Shown here piece after piece: positions 1-7,958 of a stretch of DNA of 35,464 nt. Made by a program: the position numbers and the translations under genes. The notes beneath the pieces were generated by a model. It made no database searches, had not been told where the DNA came from, and saw only the letters and a program-made list of their open reading frames with translations. The DNA is from Dethiosulfovibrio salsuginis (GTDB lineage Bacteria; Synergistota; Synergistia; Synergistales; Dethiosulfovibrionaceae): NCBI RefSeq assembly GCF_900177735.1, contig NZ_FXBB01000026.1, forward strand, positions 1-35,464, in the 5' to 3' direction. Within the stretch, counting starts at the first letter, position 1, and each line of letters begins with the position of its first letter.

Positions 1-2
1 AG

Positions 3-137
3 GAGAACTTCGAAAGCATACATCGGCACAACGCTTTCGCAGAGCGTTCCGCCCTCCTGGGCGACCTCCGGCTTGAGATGGAGGGCCTAAGGCCCGGCCG
101 CCCTATGTCTCTGGACCGGTGGTTGATGGGAGTCTAG
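3..137 (+). CDS. C-terminal end of an unrecognised protein (partial)
   Basis: An open frame runs from the window edge (third base) to a TAG at 135-137 and gives 44 residues ending in MSLDRWLMGV. The other two forward frames hit stops earlier. Its codon use (CTC, CTG, AGG, GAG) resembles that of the real genes here. The fragment is charged, contains no motif I recognise and is too short to assign. It ends just before repeat copy A and faces folP, which ends on the other side of that repeat. Confidence 0.5.
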   Translation, partial: ENFESIHRHNAFAERSALLGDLRLEMEGLRPGRPMSLDRWLMGV

Positions 138-148
138 CTTAGGCGAAG

Positions 149-382
149 CTCTAAAAACTCACCTTTGAGTCCCCTCGGAGAGACCGTCCCGCCTACGCCC
201 CTGTTTCGCCCAATCGTATACTCGACCTGCCTGTTCCGTACGAACCGCCTCGGAGGGCACGTCCTGTGCCCCCTCGGCTTGGGGCGACGTCCTGTCGCCC
301 CATTCGTACTACACAACGGCAGGTCGAGTATACGGGCTCAAATGGGCTACGTCGTAACGATCTCTCCGAGGGGACCCCGCTA
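149..382 (+). repeat. Palindromic intergenic repeat, copy A (right end truncated)
   Basis: One of four copies in the window (others at 2027-2263, 9891-10103, 14962-15201); A and D have the same orientation. The left terminal repeat CTCTAAAAAC is at 149-158. Inside, GTCCCCTCGGAGAGA near the left is matched by TCTCTCCGAGGGGAC near 360-374. A second inverted pair, around CGTATACTCGACCTGCC and GGCAGGTCGAGTATACG, encloses two small hairpins that share the loop GTCCT. The matching GTTTTTAGAG right end is missing. The 12-mer TTAGGCGAAGCT (139-150) just left of the element is nearly repeated as TTAAGCGAAGCT (383-394) just right of it, which looks like a target duplication but lies partly in the folP 3' end. 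Short open frames inside are by-products of the repeat. Confidence 0.85.
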
Positions 383-1600
383 TTAAGCGAAGCTGGAGGC
401 GTTCTTCAGGGCCCAGACGGTGTCTATGACCTGACGGTTTTCCCTGACGTCGTGGACTCGGACTATCTCCACGTCCTGCCATACACAGAGGGCGGTCGCG
501 GCCAAGGTGGCCTCAAGCCTGTTCGCCGGGTCCGACTCCCCTAGCACCGCCCCGAAAACCGATTTTCTCGAGTGTCCTATCAGTATAGGAAGGCCCAGGG
601 ACCTAAAGAACTCGTTGTGCCCTAAGAGGGTCAGGTTGTGCTCGGTGGTCTTTCCGAAGCCTATGCCCGGGTCCAGCACTATCTGATCCCTCGGCACTCC
701 CGCTTTAACCGCTAGGTCGATCCTCTCCTCAAAGTATCGGCATATCTCCCCTGGGAGACAATCGTAATAGGGGTTCTCCTGCATAGTACGGGGGACCCCT
801 TTTATGTGCATTATGACCAGAGGGACTCCGGCTTTAGCCACAGCCTCAGGAAGTTCCTTGTCAAACCCCAGACCGGATATGTCGTTTATTATGTCCGCTC
901 CCGAGTCCAGACAGGCTCTCGCCACGGAGGACTTGGTGGTGTCCACAGATATAGGGATCGCCGGATACTCCCTCCTTATGGCCTCTACGGCCGGCACCAG
1001 CCTGGATATCTCGGTATCACTGTCCACCGGGCTGGATCCTGGCCTGGTGGACTCGGCCCCTAGGTCCAGTATATCCGCTCCCTGGTCTATCATGGTCTCG
1101 ACCTTTTTGAGACAGTCGGTGGAGGACGAGCGGCTTTCGGCGAAGAACGAGTCCTCCGTCAGGTTTACTATTGCCATGAGCTTGGTCTTTTTCCCGAGCT
1201 CCAGGGCCCTGCCTCCCGGCAGGTTCAGGATGTGTCTCTTTCTGGACAGGCCAGCCATGGCCCCCTCGATCTCCTGCTTTATCTCCGGCAGACCCCAGTA
1301 GGCCATGGCGGAGAGCTTTTCCGTCAGGTGGCGAAGTTGCTTTTTCGTGCCGAATATAAGGCAGTCGCATCGTTCGACCCCTCGGTCTATGGCGTGACGG
1401 TGGACCGCCACGTCCCCCCCTCTCGATAACATCTCCTGCTTCAGGGCGTTGGCCGCCCTGGTGTCCACGTCGGCTATCCTGAGGGCCGTTACCTGTCTTC
1501 GGTCGTCGAAATAGGGAAGGGCCCCCATGTCGCAGCCCATCTCCTCTAAGGTGTTTTTCAGCTCTTCGGTGGAGTTAAACCGGTGAAACCAAGCTGTCAT
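383..1600 (-). CDS. folP: Dihydropteroate synthase with N-terminal extension
   Basis: Catalyses condensation of 7,8-dihydropterin pyrophosphate with p-aminobenzoate to dihydropteroate in cytoplasmic folate synthesis. The TIM-barrel signature motifs appear in order: MAIVNLTEDSF near residue 142, DLGAESTRPGSS near 179, SVDTTKSSVA near 218, DIINDISG near 236, DPGIGFGKT near 310, GHSRKS near 342 and RVHDVREN near 381. The usual second motif residue Pro (VTPDSF) is Glu here. At 405 residues it is about 120 longer than the classic enzyme; the extra part is a mixed N-terminal region (1-130) with no motif I recognise. The start overlaps the 3' end of queD by 4 bp, so the two are probably one transcript and translationally coupled. 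Function is near certain; the role of the extension is unknown. Confidence 0.95.
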   Translation of the reverse strand: MTAWFHRFNSTEELKNTLEEMGCDMGALPYFDDRRQVTALRIADVDTRAANALKQEMLSRGGDVAVHRHAIDRGVERCDCLIFGTKKQLRHLTEKLSAMAYWGLPEIKQEIEGAMAGLSRKRHILNLPGGRALELGKKTKLMAIVNLTEDSFFAESRSSSTDCLKKVETMIDQGADILDLGAESTRPGSSPVDSDTEISRLVPAVEAIRREYPAIPISVDTTKSSVARACLDSGADIINDISGLGFDKELPEAVAKAGVPLVIMHIKGVPRTMQENPYYDCLPGEICRYFEERIDLAVKAGVPRDQIVLDPGIGFGKTTEHNLTLLGHNEFFRSLGLPILIGHSRKSVFGAVLGESDPANRLEATLAATALCVWQDVEIVRVHDVRENRQVIDTVWALKNASSFA

Positions 1601-1968
1601 CGACTTTCAGCGTCCTCTCTGTCCACTATGACCGAACTTGTGGCGGTCTCCCATACCTGAACGGTGTGAAGCTTACAGTTTGGCCGATTCACCTCGCCGT
1701 CCAGCTCGTCCCATACCCACAGGGCGATGTTCTCCGCCGTGGGCTGATCCATAACGTCGTTGAGGTAGGCGTGGTCCAGCCTGTCCAATACCTTCGCCGT
1801 GACCAGCTTTTTCAGCTCGGTGAAATCGAAGACCATATCGTCGTCGTCCCTGTGCCCCTTAAGCGTCACCGCCAGTCGATAGGTGTGTCCGTGAAGGGCC
1901 TCGCACTTTCCCCTGTATCGCTCAAGCCTGTGGGCTGCGTCAAAGGTGAATTCTTTTTTTAATAACAT
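1597..1968 (-). CDS. queD: 6-carboxy-tetrahydropterin synthase / PTPS-family protein
   Basis: A 123-residue 6-pyruvoyl-tetrahydropterin synthase fold protein. The zinc ligands are visible as His13 and the pair His27/His29 in the CEALHGHTY stretch; Cys22 sits at the catalytic nucleophile position typical of QueD. LDHAYLND (near 64), PTAEN (near 76) and VWETATSS near the C terminus complete the family pattern. QueD converts dihydroneopterin triphosphate to 6-carboxy-tetrahydropterin for queuosine; some relatives act in folate or biopterin synthesis. Here it overlaps folP by 4 bp, so a folate-branch role (PTPS-III-like, replacing FolB) is also conceivable, although the PTPS-III Glu-in-place-of-Cys signature is absent. 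A good AGGAGGA Shine-Dalgarno precedes the ATG. Repeat copy B lies 58 bp upstream. Confidence 0.88.
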   Translation of the reverse strand: MLLKKEFTFDAAHRLERYRGKCEALHGHTYRLAVTLKGHRDDDDMVFDFTELKKLVTAKVLDRLDHAYLNDVMDQPTAENIALWVWDELDGEVNRPNCKLHTVQVWETATSSVIVDREDAESR

Positions 1969-2026
1969 CTAGATTCCTCCTGCATTTTTTAATTATTTTT
2001 TCTCGACTTAGATGTCTATTGAGCAT

Positions 2027-2263
2027 CTCTAAAAACGCTGTTCCTCGGAGAGGTCGTTCCGACGGAGCCCATTTGAGCCCGTATACTCGACATGCCGTCG
2101 TGTAGTCGAATGGGGCGACAGGACGTCGCCCCAAGCCGAGGGGGCACAGGACGTGCCCTCCGAGGCGGTTCGTACGAAGCAGGCAGGTCGAGTATACGCT
2201 TGGGCGAAACAGGGCGTAGGCGGGACGGTCTCTCCGAGGATGCTCGAAAATGAGTTTTTAGAG
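2027..2263 (-). repeat. Palindromic intergenic repeat, copy B (complete)
   Basis: Complete 237 bp copy in the opposite orientation to copies A and D. The terminal inverted repeats are perfect over 10 bp: CTCTAAAAAC at 2027-2036 and GTTTTTAGAG at 2254-2263. The inner arms (CCTCGGAGAG near 2044; CTCTCCGAGG near 2230) and the GTATACTCGAC pair are conserved. The two head hairpins read GGCGACAGGACGTCGCC and GGCACAGGACGTGCC, so both have the loop AGGAC. It fills most of the divergent gap between queD (starting at 1968) and the MFS gene (starting at 2378). Confidence 0.9.
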
Positions 2264-2326
2264 GTTCCCTATTGTAGCAAAGATACCTCTCTCCAAGCTT
2301 TATCGGATTACTATGTATCCATTTTA

Positions 2327-2335
2327 TGGTATGAT
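2327..2335 (+). promoter_or_regulatory. Extended -10 promoter for the MFS gene
   Basis: TG-G-TATGAT: an extended -10 TG at 2327-2328 and a -10 hexamer at 2330-2335. The -35 region (2307-2312, ATTACT) is weak, as expected for an extended -10 promoter. It lies after repeat copy B and about 43 bp upstream of the TTG start. No experimental support; motif call only. Confidence 0.5.
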
Positions 2336-2377
2336 GTTTTTCGTTTGAAATTCGAGGGTGAAGGGTAGGGGGATAGA

Positions 2378-3676
2378 TTGTCTTATTCAGGGGGAGGGGC
2401 TTTTTCAGCCCTTGGCTCAAGGAATTATCGTCTGTTTTTTTCCGGTCAGGCGGTGTCGTTGACGGGGTTTTGGATTCAGAGGGTCGCCATGGGGTGGCTC
2501 ATATACAGGCTTACCGACTCGCCTTTTCTTCTAGGGGCGGTGGACTTCGCCAGCCAGATACCTCTTCTTTTTCTCTCCACCGTAGCAGGGGTTATGATGG
2601 AGCGCTGGGATCTTAGGAGGCTGATGATTATATGCCAGACATTGTGCATGGTCCACGCCGGTTTTCTGGCTGCTCTCACCCTCACTGGGACCGTCCAGTA
2701 TTGGCATGTACTGGCTTTAGGGGTTTTATTGGGGATCGTAAACGCCTTTGAGCTTCCTGCCAGGCAGACCTTCGTGGTCCAGCTGGTGGACAGGCCCGAG
2801 GACCTCAGTAACGCGGTGGCCCTGAACTCCTCGCTCTTCAACGTCGCCAGGCTCATAGGCCCCTCGGTGGCCGGTTTCTGTATAGCCGCCTTCGGCGAGG
2901 GAATATGCTTTGGTCTAAACAGCGCCTTTTATCTGGCTACTCTGCTGGCTCTGATGGCTATGAGGCTCAAACCTCACAGAGTTGAGCCCTCGAAGGAGGG
3001 CTTTTTTGAGGGGTTGTCCTCGGGAATCGGCTACGTCCGACGTTTCCTTCCCATAAGGGATGTCCTCCTCTCCTTAGCCCTTCTCAGCTTCGCCGGTCTG
3101 CCCTATCTGGTCCTCCTTCCGGTCTTTGCCAAGGAGATTCTCCACGGCGGCCCGGGGCTTTTAGGTCTTCTGACAGGGGCTTCGGGCCTGGGAGCCCTGG
3201 TGGGATCCATAAGGCTGGCCGCCAGAAAGACCCCTGTGGGGCTCATGAGGGTGATGGCCCTTTCTATGTGTGGTTTCGGAGTTGCCCTGTCCTGCTTTGC
3301 CCTCTCCGACTGGGCCCTTCTGTCGGTGCCGCTGATAGTCTTTGTCGGTTTCTGCATGGTCTCCATACTGGTCGCTGGAAACACCGTGGTCCAGACCCTG
3401 GTGGAGGAGGATAAAAGAAGCAGGGTGATGGCCCTTTACGTGGTAGCTCTGACCGGGACCGCTCCCATCGGGAGCCTGATCTCCGGCGCTGTTGCCTCCC
3501 TCATAGGGGCTCAGATGGCTCTGGCCATCGGTGGCATAGTCTGTCTTGGGGCCGGTATGATTTTGGTGAAAAGAGGGGATCTACTGTGGTCCATGGCGGA
3601 GCCTATATACATAACAAAAGGCCTTTTGGTTCAGTCCGAAAGAGGTGAACTTCCCGTTGTCTCCGACGCTTTTTAG
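2378..3676 (+). CDS. MFS transporter, MFS_3 / EntS-like exporter family
   Basis: A 432-residue, 12-segment major facilitator. The N-terminal segment (RNYRLFFSGQAVSLTGFWIQ) and the loop after helix 2 (ERWDLRRL) are typical of the DHA3/MFS_3 group that includes the enterobactin exporter EntS and macrolide efflux proteins. Hydrophobic segments are spread along residues 15-395, followed by a polar C-terminal tail. The substrate cannot be read from sequence. The start is TTG at 2378, preceded by AGGGGGAT; the next Met (about residue 38) would remove helix 1, so TTG is preferred. It has its own candidate promoter and appears monocistronic, because a further promoter overlaps its 3' end. Confidence 0.85.
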   Translation: MSYSGGGAFSALGSRNYRLFFSGQAVSLTGFWIQRVAMGWLIYRLTDSPFLLGAVDFASQIPLLFLSTVAGVMMERWDLRRLMIICQTLCMVHAGFLAALTLTGTVQYWHVLALGVLLGIVNAFELPARQTFVVQLVDRPEDLSNAVALNSSLFNVARLIGPSVAGFCIAAFGEGICFGLNSAFYLATLLALMAMRLKPHRVEPSKEGFFEGLSSGIGYVRRFLPIRDVLLSLALLSFAGLPYLVLLPVFAKEILHGGPGLLGLLTGASGLGALVGSIRLAARKTPVGLMRVMALSMCGFGVALSCFALSDWALLSVPLIVFVGFCMVSILVAGNTVVQTLVEEDKRSRVMALYVVALTGTAPIGSLISGAVASLIGAQMALAIGGIVCLGAGMILVKRGDLLWSMAEPIYITKGLLVQSERGELPVVSDAF

Positions 3677-3685
3677 AGGTACAAT
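3657..3685 (+). promoter_or_regulatory. Promoter for the chemotaxis receptor gene
   Basis: TTGTCT (3657-3662), 17 bp spacer, TACAAT (3680-3685): 4/6 and 5/6 matches to the sigma-70 consensus at ideal spacing. The -35 lies inside the last codons of the MFS gene. The expected start is near 3692, giving a leader of about 55 nt. Confidence 0.6.
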
Positions 3686-3731
3686 GTTTTTGTATATGTA
3701 TCAAAAGAGTCGGAGTGTTGCAAATATGTGA

Positions 3732-5486
<1,755 letters not shown>

Positions 5487-5496
5487 ATAAGCTTCT

Positions 5497-5536
5497 ATAA
5501 GCCGACGACGAGAGTCGTCGGCTTATTTGTTTCTTT
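5497..5536 (+). terminator. Intrinsic terminator after the chemotaxis receptor
   Basis: A perfect 13-bp stem, ATAAGCCGACGAC (5497-5509) with GTCGTCGGCTTAT (5514-5526), GAGA tetraloop, followed by TTGTTTCTTT. Ten bases after the receptor stop codon. Confidence 0.92.
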
Positions 5537-5654
5537 GTGGTAGAATCGAAATATTCTAGGTCTTCTCTGTAGGGGATAGTGACGCTGACTCGTCTCTCCG
5601 ACCTACGTAGGATGGTCCGTTAGGCACGTTTGGCCGAATTTTCTGCCCTGTCCG

Positions 5655-5683
5655 TTTACGGGGCATAGATGGTGCTATATACT
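5655..5683 (+). promoter_or_regulatory. Promoter for the PAS/HD-GYP gene
   Basis: TTTACG (5655-5660), 17 bp, TATACT (5678-5683): 4/6 and 5/6 matches. A second candidate lies further upstream, an extended -10 TG-G-TAGAAT at 5538-5546 just after the receptor terminator; if used it would give a leader of about 200 nt with a small hairpin at 5644-5663. I see no riboswitch consensus in 5547-5747; that stretch otherwise holds only these promoter-like motifs. Confidence 0.5.
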
Positions 5684-5747
5684 GAACCATATTTTTTCGT
5701 GGTTGATTTATCTGGGAGGGGGGTGGTGAGATAAAAAAACCGCTTAT

Positions 5748-7706
5748 ATGAGAGCGAACCTGATTCTCGCCCTTTTTTGCCTGGCGGTTATAGCCCTGTC
5801 CTCCACCGCCCTGATCGTCCAGCTTGAGCTGGACAGAAAGAGGGAGATCGAGTCCGCCTATCGCAGGACGGAGAACATGGCGAGGGCCTTTCAGGAGCAC
5901 TCACTGAGGACCATACAGAACGTACACCATATATTAAATTCCCTGAGAGACGTTTACCTCAAAAGAGGGGGCCTGGCGATGAAGTCTTTCTCCGAGGTGG
6001 CCAACGCCAGCGTCGCTCGCTACGCGGTGGAGAGCCGCAGAGGACAGGAGAGCCTTTTTAACCTTCTAGGGGTAATAGACGGTTCGGGAAATCTGGTCCT
6101 GAGCTCTCAGGTTCCCTTCGTTTCGGTCAACGTCAGGGAGAGGGATTATTTCAAGGCCCATCGGGAGGGATGGCGGGATTTTCTCGTCAGTCCTCCGGTG
6201 CTCGGAACCGCCACAGGCAAGTGGTTTATACCTATGAGTATCCCTCTGTTCGAAGAGGGGGATTTCGGCGGACTGGTCCTGGCTTCGGTCAATCCCTTTG
6301 TGTTCTCCGATTTTTACAGCAGGATCTCCATCGGACCAGGGAGCGTTATCGCTATGGTAACCTTGGACGGTTCGGTCTTGGCTGGAGTCCACGACGACAG
6401 GCCTCTGGCCATGTCCCAGGTGATACAGGATAAAAAGGTCCTATCGGTGATGTCCCAGATCCCTAACGGATCCCTTATGGGGGACATGATCGGCGATGGC
6501 AATAAGAGAATACTGTCCTTCCGTCAGATATACCCTTACGATATATTTATCGTCGCAGGGGAGACGGAAGAGTACGTTCTGGCGGATTTTCATCGCAGAA
6601 GAACGGTGATGATCTGGTCGGTATTGTCCTTTAATTTTTTGGTTATCCTCTTTTTTATCGCCTTTAGGGCGGCTAAGGCGAGAGAGGAGGCCACTGAGGA
6701 GCGTTTTCAATCCTTTTTTGAACAAAACTCCGTGGGGTTTTCCATAACCTCCCCTGATGGTTCGTGGAAGCACATAAACGATAAATTCTGTCGTATGCTG
6801 GGATACGATAAATCGGAGCTTTTTTCAATGACCTGGAGGGATATAAGCCCCGAGGAGGATCGAGCTCAGGAGGTTATACGTTTCTGGTCCATGGTGGAGC
6901 GAGGGATCACCGAGTCTTTCTCCCAAAAGCGGTATATCCGAAAGGACGGCTCAATTTTGGACGTGGAGGTCTCCACCTACCTCATAAGGGATAAAGATGG
7001 AGACGTTGCGTACCTAGCGTCGTCGATCCAGGACATAACCGAGAGGCTAGAATCTCAGAGGCTCCTGGCTCAGAGGGCTTTGGAGCTTGAGAAGCACAGA
7101 GAGACCATCATAAACAGCATGGCTATACTGGCGGAGTACAGAGACGGCGATACCGGAGGGCATATCCAGAGGACCAAGGCCTACGTGAAGCTGCTTCTGG
7201 AGCGGTCCGGTGGAGAGGCTCTCTTCCCGCCGGAGGACCTCCCACTGGTGTGGCAGTCCGCCGCCCTCCACGATATAGGGAAGGTGGCTGTTCCCGATTC
7301 GGTTTTGCTCAAACCCGGCCCTCTGTCCAAAGAGGAGTTCGACCAGATAAAGATCCATCCTGTAGTCGGCGGTGAGGTGCTAGCCCGCACCGAGGGGCTA
7401 CTCGGAGGAGGGGCCTTTATCTCCTACGCCAGGGATATCACCGAGTATCACCACGAAAAATGGGACGGTTCTGGGTATCCTCACGGCCTGAGGGGAACGG
7501 ATATCCCCTTTTTGGCCAGGGTCATGGCCATTGCGGACGTCTACGATGCCCTGGTGTCCGCTCGGCCCTACAAGATGGCCTTCTCCCACTCTAAGGCGGT
7601 CTCCATCATAGAGGAAGGGGCGGGAAGCCACTTCGATCCCGATCTGGTCCAGGTGTTTTTGTCCTGCGAGAGAGAATTTGAGGCGATTTACCTCCATACC
7701 TCTTGA
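5748..7706 (+). CDS. Membrane sensor PAS / HD-GYP c-di-GMP phosphodiesterase
   Basis: A 652-residue membrane protein that most likely hydrolyses cyclic di-GMP. An N-terminal TM (about 3-25) and a second TM (about 286-306) bracket a periplasmic Cache-type sensor of about 260 residues. A PAS domain follows (about 315-435), then a short coiled coil and the HD-GYP domain (about 450-640). The catalytic HDIGK is at 508-512, and HHEKWDGSGYP at 568-578 carries the GYP signature; the supporting IADVYDAL and RPYK motifs are present. Start choice is awkward: ATG 5748 is the only canonical start after an in-frame TGA at 5727, but the purine-rich GGGAGGGGGG lies about 25-35 nt upstream. The trpB promoter overlaps the 3' end of this gene. 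Confidence 0.9.
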   Translation: MRANLILALFCLAVIALSSTALIVQLELDRKREIESAYRRTENMARAFQEHSLRTIQNVHHILNSLRDVYLKRGGLAMKSFSEVANASVARYAVESRRGQESLFNLLGVIDGSGNLVLSSQVPFVSVNVRERDYFKAHREGWRDFLVSPPVLGTATGKWFIPMSIPLFEEGDFGGLVLASVNPFVFSDFYSRISIGPGSVIAMVTLDGSVLAGVHDDRPLAMSQVIQDKKVLSVMSQIPNGSLMGDMIGDGNKRILSFRQIYPYDIFIVAGETEEYVLADFHRRRTVMIWSVLSFNFLVILFFIAFRAAKAREEATEERFQSFFEQNSVGFSITSPDGSWKHINDKFCRMLGYDKSELFSMTWRDISPEEDRAQEVIRFWSMVERGITESFSQKRYIRKDGSILDVEVSTYLIRDKDGDVAYLASSIQDITERLESQRLLAQRALELEKHRETIINSMAILAEYRDGDTGGHIQRTKAYVKLLLERSGGEALFPPEDLPLVWQSAALHDIGKVAVPDSVLLKPGPLSKEEFDQIKIHPVVGGEVLARTEGLLGGGAFISYARDITEYHHEKWDGSGYPHGLRGTDIPFLARVMAIADVYDALVSARPYKMAFSHSKAVSIIEEGAGSHFDPDLVQVFLSCEREFEAIYLHTS

Positions 7707-7731
7707 CTTATGGGGCCGATCGTTGTATCCT
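7703..7731 (+). promoter_or_regulatory. Promoter of the trpL-trpB unit
   Basis: TTGACT (7703-7708), 17 bp, TATCCT (7726-7731): 5/6 and 4/6 matches at ideal spacing. The -35 overlaps the stop codon of the HD-GYP gene (7704-7706). The predicted start is near 7738, about 24 nt before the leader peptide ATG. Confidence 0.65.
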
Positions 7732-7761
7732 TCCATAAATTCATCGAAAGGCGTGGTCGGC

Positions 7762-7815
7762 ATGACTAGATCCTTCGCGAACAATTCGATGCTTTTCTGG
7801 TGGTGGTGGACCTAG
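7762..7815 (+). CDS. trpL: trp operon leader peptide with four consecutive Trp codons
   Basis: A 17-codon frame, MTRSFANNSMLFWWWWT, ATG 7762 to TAG 7813-7815. Four Trp codons in a row (7798-7809) in a 17-residue peptide just upstream of trpB cannot be chance. Ribosome stalling on these codons when charged tRNA-Trp is scarce is the classic sensor of transcription attenuation. AAAGG at 7747-7751 is a modest Shine-Dalgarno sequence 10 nt upstream. The last Trp codons and the stop lie within an 18-bp perfect palindrome (7805-7822) that forms the 1:2 pause hairpin. Too short for normal gene callers. Confidence 0.93.
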   Translation: MTRSFANNSMLFWWWWT

Positions 7816-7877
7816 GTCCACCGCGTCATTGGCTGTGTATTCGGGCCGCGGTGGCATAAGTCGCCGCGGCCCTTTTT
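7805..7877 (+). terminator. trp attenuator: 1:2 hairpin, 2:3 antiterminator and first terminator
   Basis: Segments 1:2 are the palindrome GGTGGACCTAGGTCCACC (7805-7822). Segment 2 (CCACCGCG, 7818-7825) is perfectly complementary to segment 3 (CGCGGTGG, 7847-7854), making an antiterminator. Segments 3:4 pair over 13 bp (7843-7855 with 7860-7872, two G-T wobbles, loop ATAA), followed by five T (7873-7877), making terminator 1. With Trp plentiful, the ribosome clears the Trp codons, 1:2 and 3:4 form, and transcription stops. With Trp scarce, the stalled ribosome covers segment 1, so 2:3 forms and RNA polymerase reads on. Confidence 0.9.
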
Positions 7878-7885
7878 GTATGTTT

Positions 7886-7927
7886 GGGCCGTGCTTCCCT
7901 ATTTTATCGGGAGGACGGCCCTTTTTT
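7886..7927 (+). terminator. Second tandem terminator in the trpB leader
   Basis: GGGCCGT (7886-7892) pairs with ACGGCCC (7915-7921), and CTTCCC (7894-7899) with GGGAGG (7909-7914) including one wobble. One G is bulged, the loop is 9 nt, and six T follow (7922-7927). It lies 8 nt after the T-run of terminator 1 and 17 nt before the trpB Shine-Dalgarno sequence. Its 5' arm (7886-7893) can alternatively pair over 8 bp with segment 4 (7865-7872), which would disable it whenever terminator 1 is not formed. Confidence 0.88.
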
Positions 7928-7958
7928 AATTTAAAAAAAAAGACGAGGAGAGATCGAT

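Noticed and set aside
149-382. CRISPR array
   Set aside because: The repeats are few, long, dispersed and in both orientations, with no spacer periodicity.
165-386. Short open frames inside the palindromic repeats (about 60-90 residues, recurring in all four copies)
   Set aside because: Both strands are open in several frames because of the GC-rich palindromic sequence. Frames differ in length among copies, run into unrelated flanks and lack ribosome-binding sites.
1969-2030. preQ1 riboswitch before queD
   Set aside because: The 58-bp gap holds only an A/T-rich stretch and a Shine-Dalgarno sequence; no preQ1 aptamer core seen.
5579-5623. 14-residue Arg-rich leader peptide (GTG start) before the HD-GYP gene
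   Set aside because: Poor Shine-Dalgarno spacing, no terminator downstream and no link between Arg and the encoded function.
5547-5747. c-di-GMP riboswitch upstream of the HD-GYP gene
   Set aside because: No GEMM-I or c-di-GMP-II consensus elements are present; only a small hairpin near 5644-5663.
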